Shown: positions 44,130-53,120, counted from the stretch's first letter. The stretch is 64,000 bases of DNA from Rhodococcus sp. HNM0569 (GCF_012726205.1 NZ_JAASAE010000006.1:1-64000); one strand, 5' to 3'. Translations and numbers: made by a program. The notes: a model not told the origin generated them from the sequence alone.

Positions 44130-44552
44130 ACCGAGGTCCTTCTCCTTCGATTCCCGCGCCTCTGGTCACGCATCGCAATAGGCACGCGCACAACGGGATT
44201 GGATTTCGCGGACACCCATCGGGTGCTGCCGTCTGCCGGAGATGGTGCGCTGCGATCACGTCGGGCACCAGTGCTGGTTTTCGATTCGACCCCGAACAAC
44301 CCCCGCGAGGGGGGTATTTCGTCCGCGAGCCCGGGAACCTGACGAACCGGGGAATGTGCGTCAGCCCACACTGACCAGCGGGTTTAACAGCTGTGAAACA
44401 AGAGGGTCATCACAACGAATTGTGATCTACATCACTCGAAAGAGTTTCCACATCGTGGGATGCGACTTGCATTCGCTCGAGGCGGCTTATATCGCGAACA
44501 AACAAGGGGTACAAAGAGTTCGATATGGGGGACGGCTCCACCCGCCCCGTCG
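44130..44552 (-). promoter_or_regulatory. control region of the ring-cleavage operon
   Basis: A 423-base region between the LysR gene and the first operon gene, markedly more AT-rich than its flanks at 44380-44520. No gene is seen. It holds the palindrome cluster at 44409-44436 and, nearer the operon, a CCCCC-GCGA-GGGGG hairpin (44300-44313) that would lie in the transcript leader. Confidence 0.6.
44409..44436. promoter_or_regulatory. overlapping palindromes: LysR-type box and CRP/GlxR-like site
   Basis: ATCACAA (44409-44415) and TTGTGAT (44420-44426) form a perfect inverted repeat around CGAA. The right arm is reused in TGTGA-N6-TCACT (44421-44436), a nine-of-ten CRP/GlxR match. Three ATCAC half-sites thus alternate in orientation, suggesting competing or cooperative binding of the LysR protein and a cAMP-type regulator. 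Confidence 0.55.
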
Positions 44553-45458
44553 TCAGGGGTTTTCGCCCACGGCCCGTAGGGAGACCTGCCTCGTCACGTC
44601 GATCCATCGCTGCATCAACGGAGTCACCTCTGCGCCCTTGCGCCACAGCAGCGTCGCGGGTGTCGGCTGCAGCCAGTCCGGTGGATCGAGCAGCGCCACA
44701 CCGTCGAAGTTGCCACCGATGCCCTGGGTTACCGGCGATACGCCCAGCCCGGCCGCCACGAACGGCAGAGCGGTCTGTGGTGTCGACACCTCGAGCACTT
44801 CGAAGTCCTCGTCGTCGGACACGGCGTCGGTGACTACCTCGGTCACGCCACGGAAGGTCGGCATCCTGCGCGGCAGAATCCAGCGCCCCCAGCCCCGTCC
44901 GTGTCGGTGGCGCTCACCGGCCTGCCAACGCGGGACGGCAAGTTTCCAGGGGATGAAGCCGATATCCGACCAGTCGCACGCCTCTGTCACGAATCCGGCG
45001 AACTGGTCTTCGCCGAACGGCACACAGCCGACGTCGAGGTCGCCTTCGCGGATCCCTTGTACGATCCGGTCGGGTGTCGTATCGGTCAGCCGTACCTGCA
45101 CGCCGGGCGCCTGGTCGACGAAGTCGGCGACCACGTCCGCCATGAAGGCGTAGACGACCATCGGCTCGACGCCGACCCGCAGATCACCGACGAGCCCCTC
45201 CCCCATGAGCTGCATCGCCTGGGTCACCTGGTCGCGGTCCGCGATCAGCTTGTTCCCGTGCGCGAGGAGATACAGCCCCGCATTCGTCGGCCGCACCCCC
45301 TTCGCCGTGCGCTCGAGGAGTCGCACTCCGAGTTCACCCTCGAGTCTCGACACCGCCAGGCTCAACGGCGGCTGCGACATGCCGAGCCTGCGGGCGGCCT
45401 GCGACACCGAGCCCGCATCCACGACCGCGGCGAAATACTCGAGCTGACGGAACTCCAT
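44553..45458 (-). CDS. LysR-family transcriptional regulator
   Basis: A 301-residue LTTR. The winged helix-turn-helix is at residues 1-60 (MEFRQLEYFAAVVDAGSVSQAARRLGMSQP) and the effector domain from about 90 includes LRVGVEPMVVYAF and TALPFVAAGLGVSPV. It reads in the same direction as the catabolic operon rather than divergently, immediately upstream of it, and is the probable pathway activator. Confidence 0.9.
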   Translation of the reverse strand: MEFRQLEYFAAVVDAGSVSQAARRLGMSQPPLSLAVSRLEGELGVRLLERTAKGVRPTNAGLYLLAHGNKLIADRDQVTQAMQLMGEGLVGDLRVGVEPMVVYAFMADVVADFVDQAPGVQVRLTDTTPDRIVQGIREGDLDVGCVPFGEDQFAGFVTEACDWSDIGFIPWKLAVPRWQAGERHRHGRGWGRWILPRRMPTFRGVTEVVTDAVSDDEDFEVLEVSTPQTALPFVAAGLGVSPVTQGIGGNFDGVALLDPPDWLQPTPATLLWRKGAEVTPLMQRWIDVTRQVSLRAVGENP

Positions 45459-45536
45459 GTGCTCAGTGTGCGCTCGGCACTTCGTGTGCGCTCGGCCTGC
45501 ATCGGGGCGGCATGAGCGGCCGAGGCGGAAACGAGT

Positions 45537-46370
45537 TCAGCGGTCGCGCAACCACTCGGTGACGCGATCCACGACCGCCTCCGAGCCGCGGATCCATCCG
45601 TTGTGGCCGAGCGGCGCTGGTTCGTGCCAGCGGGTGACGTCGGCGTTGGGGAGCTTCGACAGCAGCGCACGCACCGAGCCCTCGGGGGCCATGTCGTCGC
45701 CCTCGACGGTGATCGACAGGACCGGCAGCGTCAGGCGCGAGATCCGTTCCTCGTAGTCGATGTCGGCGCCCGAGGGCGCGATGCGCCCGGTGCGCGCGAA
45801 GCGTGCCCAATCGGCGATGAGGGTTTTCGCCTGGCGGCCGAAGCCACCGACATCGACGCGGTCGCCCGGCCAGAACCCCGCCACCGACGCGGTGAGCGAC
45901 ATCGCTGCCGACCCCACCAGCAGGCCCGGGCTGCGGACTCCCGGGAAACCGCGATGGTACGGCGACCCGGACGCGACGAGGATCAGCCCGCCGAGCCTGC
46001 CCCGCACCCGTGCGGCATACATGATGCCGAGCTGCCCACCCATGCTGTGGCCGAGAAGGAACGGGGTGGCCGCCGGGAAACGTTCGCGCGCGACCTCGAA
46101 CACCGCCGGGAAGTCGACGGACACGAGTTCGTGATAGCCGTAGGTGCTGGCCGCGCTCGGTCGCGGTCTGCTGTCGCCCTGACCTCGCAGGTCCGCGGTG
46201 ACGACGGAGAAACCGTGGTCGACCAGTCGCTCGGCGAAGCGGTCGTAGTAGCCGGCGGGGATGCCCAGCCCCGGCGCCACGACGACGACCGGTGCGGCGT
46301 CGTCCGGGCCTTCGAACGCGCGGACGAGAGTGGTGGTGCCGTCCGGCAGCTGGATCGGAACGGTCTCCAC
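45537..46370 (-). CDS. alpha/beta hydrolase
   Basis: A 277-residue alpha/beta-fold serine hydrolase. The oxyanion segment VVVAPGLGIPAGYY, nucleophile elbow GHSMGGQ, Asp in LSITVEGDDMAPEG and His in PAPLGHNGWIRG form a complete triad; resembles monoacylglycerol lipase/lysophospholipase-like enzymes. GTG 46370 with GGAGG seven bases upstream is chosen; GTG 46388, overlapping the upstream stop, is the alternative. Probably cotranscribed with the mycolyltransferase gene, so a lipid ester substrate is likely. Confidence 0.88.
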   Translation of the reverse strand: METVPIQLPDGTTTLVRAFEGPDDAAPVVVVAPGLGIPAGYYDRFAERLVDHGFSVVTADLRGQGDSRPRPSAASTYGYHELVSVDFPAVFEVARERFPAATPFLLGHSMGGQLGIMYAARVRGRLGGLILVASGSPYHRGFPGVRSPGLLVGSAAMSLTASVAGFWPGDRVDVGGFGRQAKTLIADWARFARTGRIAPSGADIDYEERISRLTLPVLSITVEGDDMAPEGSVRALLSKLPNADVTRWHEPAPLGHNGWIRGSEAVVDRVTEWLRDR

Positions 46371-46384
46371 CGCCGGACCTCCGG

Positions 46385-47407
46385 TCACGCGCCGATCGAC
46401 GCGCCCAGCACCGGCCACGACTTGTGCAGCTGGTCCTGCCAGTACGGCCATGCGTGGGTGCCGACCGGTTCCAGGTCGTACGTCGCGGGGATGCCGAGTT
46501 CGTCGAGCCGGCCCTTGAGGGCGTGCGTGCACTGGTTGGCCGCGGCCTCGATCGTGGTGCCGAGGAGCATCTGGTTCGCGTACGTGTTGACGTCACCCTC
46601 GATGCCGGGGCCGTCGAGCCGGTCGTGCGGGCCGGGCACTCCCGAGCCGCTGGAGATGTAGAGCTCGGTGCCGCGCAGCTTCTCGGCGTTGACGACCGGA
46701 TCGTTGGCCGCCCAGCCGGGGCCGTCCTTGGGGCCCCACATGTTCTCGGTGTCGGCACCGCCACGACCCTCGACGACCAGGTCGACGTACATACGGCCGG
46801 GCTGCGTGCTCGTCTGCGCGCAGCCGCTGTAGGCGCCGACGCTGCGGTACAGCCCGGGCGCCGACTCGGCGAGGCTCAGCACCGATCCGCCTGCCATCGA
46901 GATGCCGGCGATCGCGTTCACGCCGTTGGTGCCGAGGGCGCCGTCGACGACCGGGGGAAGTTCCTCGGTCAGGAAGGTGGTCCACTTGTTGCGACCGAGC
47001 TCCGGGGCGTCCTTCTCCCAGTCGGTGTAGTAGCTGAACGCGCCTTCCATCGGCACGACGCCGTTGACGTTCTTGTCGCCGAAGAAATCGACCACATCGG
47101 TGCGGTCGAACCAGTTCGCGGCGTCCTCGCCGCCGCCCGCCCCGTTGAGCAGATACAGCGTCGGACGCGGCGCACTGTCGTCGGCCGGGCGCAGCACCTT
47201 GAACGGGATGTCGCGGTCCATCGACTCGGAGTGAACCGTCAGGGTGAGTTCGCGGTCGGAGACCTGCTTGGACGACACGACACCGGCAACCGGCTTCACA
47301 GGATCTGCCGACGCGGCGGGCACGACAGTGAAGAGGGGCGCCGCGACGAGCGCGCTTGCCACCGCGATCCGGATCGCGTGTGTACCGACTGTCGTGCGCT
47401 TGCTCAT
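46385..47407 (-). CDS. secreted mycolyltransferase (Ag85/Myt type), copy 1
   Basis: A 340-residue exported esterase-fold mycolyltransferase. A Sec signal peptide (about 1-35, AAPLFTVVPAASA) leads a mature domain with TLYLLNGAGGGEDAANW, nucleophile GISMAGGSVL near residue 170, and C-terminal GTHAWPYWQDQL with catalytic His. It transfers mycolates from trehalose monomycolate to arabinogalactan, trehalose or, in Corynebacterium MytC, to small proteins. ATG 47407 has AAGGGTGG. A close paralogue lies 0.7 kb upstream; part of the coding DNA is identical. Confidence 0.93.
   Translation of the reverse strand: MSKRTTVGTHAIRIAVASALVAAPLFTVVPAASADPVKPVAGVVSSKQVSDRELTLTVHSESMDRDIPFKVLRPADDSAPRPTLYLLNGAGGGEDAANWFDRTDVVDFFGDKNVNGVVPMEGAFSYYTDWEKDAPELGRNKWTTFLTEELPPVVDGALGTNGVNAIAGISMAGGSVLSLAESAPGLYRSVGAYSGCAQTSTQPGRMYVDLVVEGRGGADTENMWGPKDGPGWAANDPVVNAEKLRGTELYISSGSGVPGPHDRLDGPGIEGDVNTYANQMLLGTTIEAAANQCTHALKGRLDELGIPATYDLEPVGTHAWPYWQDQLHKSWPVLGASIGA
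47081..47175. repeat. 95-bp exact duplication shared by the two mycolyltransferase genes (copy A)
   Basis: Identical base for base to 48843-48937, in the same orientation. It covers the codons of LYLLNGAGGGEDAANWFDR and neighbours. Third positions are also identical, unlike the rest of the genes. Confidence 0.85.
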
Positions 47408-47615
47408 GCGTCCACCCTTGCTGTGCGGTTTCGTAGCTCTCCGGTCTCTGCCGCCGCCTGGCCCGGGCGGCATCACATTGTGACATGTCGTCCGGGAACC
47501 GATTCGTTACAGACCGCCGCTCAGCTGCCCGGATGCGGGCGCACGAGAAGTTTCGGGGTGCAGATCAGGGTGTCCACCGATGCGCGAACGCGTGGACCTG
47601 CGGGATCGTCGAATC

Positions 47616-47816
47616 ATGACTTACCAGGACAGCCCACGCCGCTTCACCCGCTCGACGACCGACCGGAAGATCGCCGGTGTGTGCGGTGGCGCCGCACGGT
47701 ACTTCGGTGTCGACGCGAACCTGATCCGTCTGCTGATGGTCGTGGCGACCCTCGTGTCCGCCGGCAGCGCTCTCGTCGTCTACGCGGCGGGATGGTTGCT
47801 GATGCCGGAGGCGTGA
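47616..47816 (+). CDS. PspC-domain small membrane protein
   Basis: A 66-residue single PspC domain: RKIAGVCGGAARYFGVDANLIRLLMV leads into one or two short helices ending GWLLMPEA. PspC proteins associate with envelope-stress responses, here perhaps of the mycolate envelope. ATG 47616 has a poor SD. It is flanked by a bidirectional terminator. Confidence 0.88.
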   Translation: MTYQDSPRRFTRSTTDRKIAGVCGGAARYFGVDANLIRLLMVVATLVSAGSALVVYAAGWLLMPEA

Positions 47817-47846
47817 CCCCGACAGTGGCAAGGAGCAGGGCACACG

Positions 47847-47893
47847 GACAGGGGCGAACCGGCCGTCCCATTCCCTCCCGGTTCGCCCCTGTC
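47847..47893. terminator. bidirectional terminator
   Basis: A 16-bp perfect stem (47847-47862 with 47878-47893) and 15-base loop lies between the PspC gene on the plus strand and the 25-residue peptide gene on the minus strand, ten bases from the latter's stop. Its position supports the peptide gene being a real transcription unit. Confidence 0.75.
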
Positions 47894-47903
47894 TCGCGCG
47901 AGG

Positions 47904-47981
47904 TCAGCTCGCCGAGCTCAGCAGCGGCTCGAGAAGCTTGTACAGCTCGACCAGGCTCAGGATCGTCTCGATGGAACCCAT
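47904..47981 (-). CDS. MGS micropeptide 1 (25 aa), candidate envelope channel peptide
   Basis: A 25-codon gene beginning MGSIETILSLVELYKLL and ending in two leucines and a Ser-rich tail. It has an excellent SD, GGGAGGGG, seven bases before ATG 47981, and a terminator right after the stop. The peptide has no signal sequence or cysteine and is a continuous amphipathic helix with regularly spaced Leu/Ile/Val and Glu/Lys. It shares the MGS start with two more micropeptides at 49251 and 49390. Corynebacterial PorA/PorH are comparable (45 and 57 aa, no signal, beside groEL). Function is inferred. Confidence 0.72.
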   Translation of the reverse strand: MGSIETILSLVELYKLLEPLLSSAS

Positions 47982-48146
47982 TGTCCCCTCCCAACTTTCG
48001 TGCATTTCGGGTGTGACTGTCTGTCACGTACCGGACGGTAACAATGCCGTTCTTCGAATGGGTGGCCACGATATGTCCGGTGAATGAACCAGCAGGTCAG
48101 CCGGCTGCGACCGTGACGAAGGACACGCCGAGCGCAGACAGGGAAC

Positions 48147-49133
48147 TCAGGCGCCGAGCACACCACCGAGCATCGGCCACGACTTGTGCAATTGGTCCTG
48201 CCAGTACGGCCACGCGTGTGTGCCGACCGGCTGGAAGTCGAAGGTCGCCGGAATCGCGAGCTCGCCGAGACGCGCTGCCAGCGCGTGCGTGCACTGATTG
48301 ACGGCCGCCTCGATCGTCGTACCGAGAATCATCTGGTTGGCGTAGGTGTACACGTCACCGTCGATGCCCGGGCCGTCGAGCCGGTCGTGCGGGCCGGGGA
48401 TCCCCGATCCGCTCGACACGTAGAGCGCGAGGCCACGCAGCTTCTCGGCGTTGACGATCGGGTCGTTGGCCGCCCACCCCGGGCCGTCGAGGGGGCCCCA
48501 CATGTTCTCGGTGTCGGCACCGCCGCGCGATTCGACGACGAGCTTGATGTAGAGCTGCCCGAGGTCGGTACTGGTTTCCGCGCACCCGCTGTAGGCGGCC
48601 ACTCCCCGGTACAACTCTGGCGCGGCTTCGGCGAGGCTCAGCACGGACGTGCCTGCCATCGAGATGCCGGCGATCGCGTTGACACCGTTGGTACCGAGCT
48701 GCGCGTCGATCCGGGGTGGCAGCTCGCGAGTGAGGAAGGTCGTCCACTTGTTGCGCCCCAGCTCGGGATCGTCACGCTCCCAGTCGGTGTAGTAACTGAA
48801 CGCGCCTTCCATCGGCACGACGACGTTGACGTTCTTGTCCGCGAAGAAATCGACCACATCGGTGCGGTCGAACCAGTTCGCGGCGTCCTCGCCGCCGCCC
48901 GCCCCGTTGAGCAGATACAGCGTCGGACGCGGCGCACCGTCGTCGGCCGGGCGCAACACCTTCACCGGGATGTCGCGCCCCATCGCGTCGGAGTGCACCC
49001 GGATCTCGGTGAGCCGAGCGCCGTCGTCGGGCTGCGCGGACGCGACGGCCTGCCCACCCGTGGCGCACACCACCGCCACCGCCGCGAGAAGGACGTGGAC
49101 GCGACGCGGTCGTCGGGGTGCGGTCAAGCGCAT
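48147..49133 (-). CDS. secreted mycolyltransferase (Ag85/Myt type), copy 2
   Basis: A 328-residue paralogue of the 46385 gene. Signal peptide about residues 1-35 (VLLAAVAVVCATGGQAVASA), then TLYLLNGAGGGEDAANW, nucleophile GISMAGTSVL and GTHAWPYWQDQL. Relative to copy 1 it has a shorter N terminus but the same catalytic residues. ATG 49133 follows AGGAG. It lies between micropeptide 1 (downstream) and micropeptides 2 and 3 (upstream), all leftward, and could modify them. Partial DNA identity with copy 1 indicates recent duplication or gene conversion. Confidence 0.93.
   Translation of the reverse strand: MRLTAPRRPRRVHVLLAAVAVVCATGGQAVASAQPDDGARLTEIRVHSDAMGRDIPVKVLRPADDGAPRPTLYLLNGAGGGEDAANWFDRTDVVDFFADKNVNVVVPMEGAFSYYTDWERDDPELGRNKWTTFLTRELPPRIDAQLGTNGVNAIAGISMAGTSVLSLAEAAPELYRGVAAYSGCAETSTDLGQLYIKLVVESRGGADTENMWGPLDGPGWAANDPIVNAEKLRGLALYVSSGSGIPGPHDRLDGPGIDGDVYTYANQMILGTTIEAAVNQCTHALAARLGELAIPATFDFQPVGTHAWPYWQDQLHKSWPMLGGVLGA
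48843..48937. repeat. 95-bp exact duplication shared by the two mycolyltransferase genes (copy B)
   Basis: Identical to 47081-47175; see that entry. Sequence on both sides diverges quickly. Confidence 0.85.
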
Positions 49134-49250
49134 CGGATCTCCTGGAGGACAGGCGGAATGGGCGGCCGAGTGGAAAGCACCATGGCGGTGCGACCGTCCC
49201 CCCGACAGGACGTGCCGCACCGCGGAATCAAGACAGTGTCTTGCTTGCGC

Positions 49251-49343
49251 TCAGAGTGAGCCGGTGATGAGGGCAGGCGCGATCGCGAGGATCAGCTGCG
49301 CCAGCTGCGTGAGCATCTCGAGGCCGTTGCTGATGCTTCCCAT
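49251..49343 (-). CDS. MGS micropeptide 2 (30 aa), candidate envelope channel peptide
   Basis: A 30-codon gene beginning MGSISNGLEMLTQLAQLILA and ending in a hydrophobic, Pro-containing stretch with a Ser-Leu terminus. SD GGAGA lies seven bases before ATG 49343. It is hydrophobic and helical, has only one acidic residue, and no signal peptide. It follows micropeptide 3 after 46 bases, so the two are probably cotranscribed, in the manner of porH-porA. No similarity to a known family can be asserted from sequence alone. Confidence 0.72.
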   Translation of the reverse strand: MGSISNGLEMLTQLAQLILAIAPALITGSL

Positions 49344-49389
49344 GGTCGGTTCTCCGTTTTCTCGTGGGGGGATCGATCGGTTCCGTACG

Positions 49390-49467
49390 TCAGCTCATGA
49401 AGGTGAGGATCTGACCGAGGATGTTGAACACGAACCCGACAATGTCCGTGAGCGTGGTGCTTCCCAT
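49390..49467 (-). CDS. MGS micropeptide 3 (25 aa), candidate envelope channel peptide
   Basis: A 25-codon gene beginning MGSTTLTDIVGFVFNILGQ and ending with Phe-Met-Ser. ATG 49467 is preceded by a near-perfect SD AGGAGGA. Composition is hydrophobic (Ile, Val, Phe, Leu) with a single Asp, predicting a membrane-active helix. Serine/threonine residues near the N terminus are possible acylation sites. It is first in the micropeptide unit, with the groEL2 gene and terminator directly upstream. Confidence 0.72.
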   Translation of the reverse strand: MGSTTLTDIVGFVFNILGQILTFMS

Positions 49468-49581
49468 GAATGTCCTCCTGAAAAATGTTGCACCAGAGTG
49501 CCATTCAGAGTGGAATGACCTGGATCACATTAATCCTTCAACCTCCTGTAGCACGCCTTGACGCAGTTTGTTTATCCATTT

Positions 49582-49611
49582 GTTATCGACACGAATGTTT
49601 TCGCTGGTCAA
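49582..49611 (-). promoter_or_regulatory. probable promoter of the micropeptide 3-2 unit
   Basis: On the minus strand -35 TTGACC (49606-49611), 18-base spacer and -10 GATAAC (49582-49587). It would produce a leader of about 105 bases before micropeptide 3. Confidence 0.45.
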
Positions 49612-49728
49612 CGAGGGACCTCAGTCGCGGAAGCTCGCCGAACGGGCGGTATCGCAGCCATCGCCCGAGTGGATCTCTGCAGGATCGCCCGTTCGGTGCG
49701 TCAGGGACCGTTGGACCCCGCAAACGGC

Positions 49729-49764
49729 CGAAGCCCGGCCCCACCGAAGTGGAGCCGGGCTTCG
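49729..49764 (-). terminator. groEL2 terminator
   Basis: CGAAGCCCGGC (49729-49739) pairs with GCCGGGCTTCG (49754-49764), extended inward by CCAC/GTGG around a CGAA loop. It starts 37 bases past the groEL2 stop. Confidence 0.8.
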
Positions 49765-49801
49765 AAGATGCCTGGTGTGGCGTGCCCTGACGGGCAGTGG
49801 A

Positions 49802-51481
<1,680 letters not shown>

Positions 51482-51560
51482 TCAGTACGCCGTTGGCCGG
51501 GGTCAGTGCCCGCGACGGACGACCAGGGGTGTCGATGGCTCCCGATCTCACCGTCCCGAC

Positions 51561-51587
51561 CTGGCACTCACGTGTCGCGAGTGCCAA
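51561..51587. promoter_or_regulatory. CIRCE operator 1 (HrcA)
   Basis: CTGGCACTC (51561-51569), nine bases, GAGTGCCAA (51579-51587); matches TTAGCACTC-N9-GAGTGCTAA with eight of nine positions paired. About 140 bases upstream of groEL2. Confidence 0.85.
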
Positions 51588-51595
51588 CTGCATTT

Positions 51596-51622
51596 TTAGC
51601 ACTCGAACAGGGCGAGTGCAAC
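51596..51622. promoter_or_regulatory. CIRCE operator 2 (HrcA)
   Basis: TTAGCACTC (51596-51604) is a perfect left half; after nine bases GAGTGCAAC (51614-51622) is a slightly degenerate right half. Two tandem CIRCE copies are typical of actinomycete groEL2. Confidence 0.8.
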
Positions 51623-51651
51623 GCTGCGACGTCACCGCGGACCGAAACACA

Positions 51652-51689
51652 CGAACGGCCCGCACCCGTGGTGGGGTGCGGGCCGTTCG
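51652..51689 (-). terminator. terminator of the secreted Ala/Gly-rich protein gene
   Basis: A 16-bp perfect stem (51652-51667 with 51674-51689) and GTGGTG loop, 13 bases past the stop at 51703, insulating it from the groEL2 promoter. Confidence 0.8.
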
Positions 51690-51702
51690 GCGGGGACGGA
51701 GG

Positions 51703-52248
51703 TCAGCGCATCGCGCAGGCCTGTCCGGTCTGGACATTGAACGCGAGCGACAGCGCACCCACGCAGTCGACGCCGTTCGCATCCGCGGTGGCACCCGAAC
51801 CCCAACCGGCGATGGCGACCGTAGTGGCACCCGCGCTCGCACCCGAACGCGCGATGCCGCCGCCGAGCGCGAACGCGTACGCCTGGCCCTGCTCCTGCGA
51901 CGCACCGAGCGCGGTGCCGAAGCCGTTGGCGTACGTGGTGGCGGTCGTGCCCTGTCCGTCGGCCGTACTGACGGCGGTGCCGCTGTCGGCGGCACCGGAA
52001 CGCGCGAGACCGCCGTCCCGCGCCGTGGCACCGCAGCTCGCGGTCTCGGAAACCAGGATCTGGTTGTCCGACGGCGGCGAGACGCAGTCGACCGGTGCGG
52101 CCGATGCGGCGCCTGCCCCGGCGACGGACAGCCCGGTCACGACTCCGAGCGCCACCGCGGTCGCGGCACCGAAACGCGCGAGCCGCTTGGTGAACGACGA
52201 GCGCGAGGTGGAGCCGGCGACGCGAGCGGGACGGAAGGCACGTGGCAT
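51703..52248 (-). CDS. secreted Ala/Gly/Ser/Thr-rich protein
   Basis: A 181-residue exported protein of unknown function. An N-terminal basic region and Sec signal (about residues 20-51, GVVTGLSVAGAGAASA) precede a mature part with four cysteines (VDCVSPPSD, SCGATARDGG, DCVGALS, QACAMR), likely two disulfides, and repeats of the type ARSGA(A/S)-D/A-G. Composition suggests a small beta-rich surface protein. ATG 52248 follows CAGGAG. Confidence 0.78.
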   Translation of the reverse strand: MPRAFRPARVAGSTSRSSFTKRLARFGAATAVALGVVTGLSVAGAGAASAAPVDCVSPPSDNQILVSETASCGATARDGGLARSGAADSGTAVSTADGQGTTATTYANGFGTALGASQEQGQAYAFALGGGIARSGASAGATTVAIAGWGSGATADANGVDCVGALSLAFNVQTGQACAMR

Positions 52249-52325
52249 GGAAACTCCTGAGAAGTCAGAGGAAGGGGTGCGGGCGAGAGCGTACCCGGCC
52301 AAACGCGTTTCGTCTCTAGGGAAAT

Positions 52326-53120
52326 TCAGCCGAGCCGATCGAGCAGTCCCGGCAGCTCGGCGACCGAATCCACGACGTGATCGGGCGTCTCGGACGAATG
52401 CGCCAGAACAGACGGCCGGAACTTGCCGGTGCGCACCAGCACGCCCGTCAGACCGACCTGCTGGGCGCGCAGCACGTCGTTGACGAGATCGTCGCCGACC
52501 ATGACCGTCGATTCCGGTGCGGTGCCCATCAATTCGGTCGCGGCGAGGAAGGCGGACACACCCGGTTTGCCGACCGACACGATCCGTGTACCGGAGATCT
52601 CCTCGAGCCCAGGCAGATACAGTCCGACGTCGACCTGGAGCCCGTCGGCGCTCGCCCACACCTGCCCGCGGTGCATCGCGACCGCGGGCACGCCACCGAG
52701 CAACAGATCTACGACGCGGCTGAGGCTCGCGTGGTCGTACTCGGGACCCGCACCGCCGAGCACGACGACTTCGGGGTCGGCGGCGTCGAACTCGATGCCC
52801 GCGAAGTCGGCGGCGACGTCGCCACTGTTGAGCATCCACACTCGCCTGCCCGGGTAGGTCGTGCGCAGGTATTCGGCGGTGAGCCTGCCCGCGGTGACGA
52901 TCTCGGCGTCGTCGACGTCCATGCCCGCGTCTCGCAACAAGGCCGCGATCTCGCCGGACGACCGGGACGTGGTGTTGGTGAGGAACGCACGTGCGAGGCC
53001 GCGCTCGCGGACGTCCGCGAGCGCGGCGGCGGCGCCGTCGATCGGCTGCCACGACGTGACGAGTACACCGTCGATGTCGAAGAGGACTCCGTCGATGGCC
53101 CGCCCGGCCCTGCCGTTCAT
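52326..53120 (-). CDS. HAD-superfamily hydrolase, NagD-like
   Basis: A 264-residue phosphatase with type IIA HAD architecture. Motif I FDIDGVLVTSW (nucleophile Asp near 16), motif II FLTNTTSRS, lysine in SVGKPG and motif IV MVGDDLVND are intact. Substrate unknown; relatives act on nucleotides, glycerol phosphate or p-nitrophenyl phosphate. Single gene between a secreted protein and ctaD. Confidence 0.9.
   Translation of the reverse strand: MNGRAGRAIDGVLFDIDGVLVTSWQPIDGAAAALADVRERGLARAFLTNTTSRSSGEIAALLRDAGMDVDDAEIVTAGRLTAEYLRTTYPGRRVWMLNSGDVAADFAGIEFDAADPEVVVLGGAGPEYDHASLSRVVDLLLGGVPAVAMHRGQVWASADGLQVDVGLYLPGLEEISGTRIVSVGKPGVSAFLAATELMGTAPESTVMVGDDLVNDVLRAQQVGLTGVLVRTGKFRPSVLAHSSETPDHVVDSVAELPGLLDRLG

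Larger units (their letters stand above)
49468..49801 (-). other. leader and promoter region of the micropeptide unit
   Basis: A 334-base gap holding the groEL2 terminator (49729-49764), a promoter (49582-49611) and an unusual leader. In the leader CCTCCT at 49542-49547 (AGGAGG on the minus strand) is followed by ATG immediately joined to TGA (49525-49530), a start-stop pair. The same bases form TGTGA-N6-TCATT, a partial CRP/GlxR site. AT content is well above the window average. Confidence 0.55.

Noticed and set aside
48005..48035. GTGAC-TGTCT-GTCAC palindrome upstream of micropeptide 1
   Set aside because: Resembles a CRP/GlxR site but the spacer is seven bases, not six; too weak to call.
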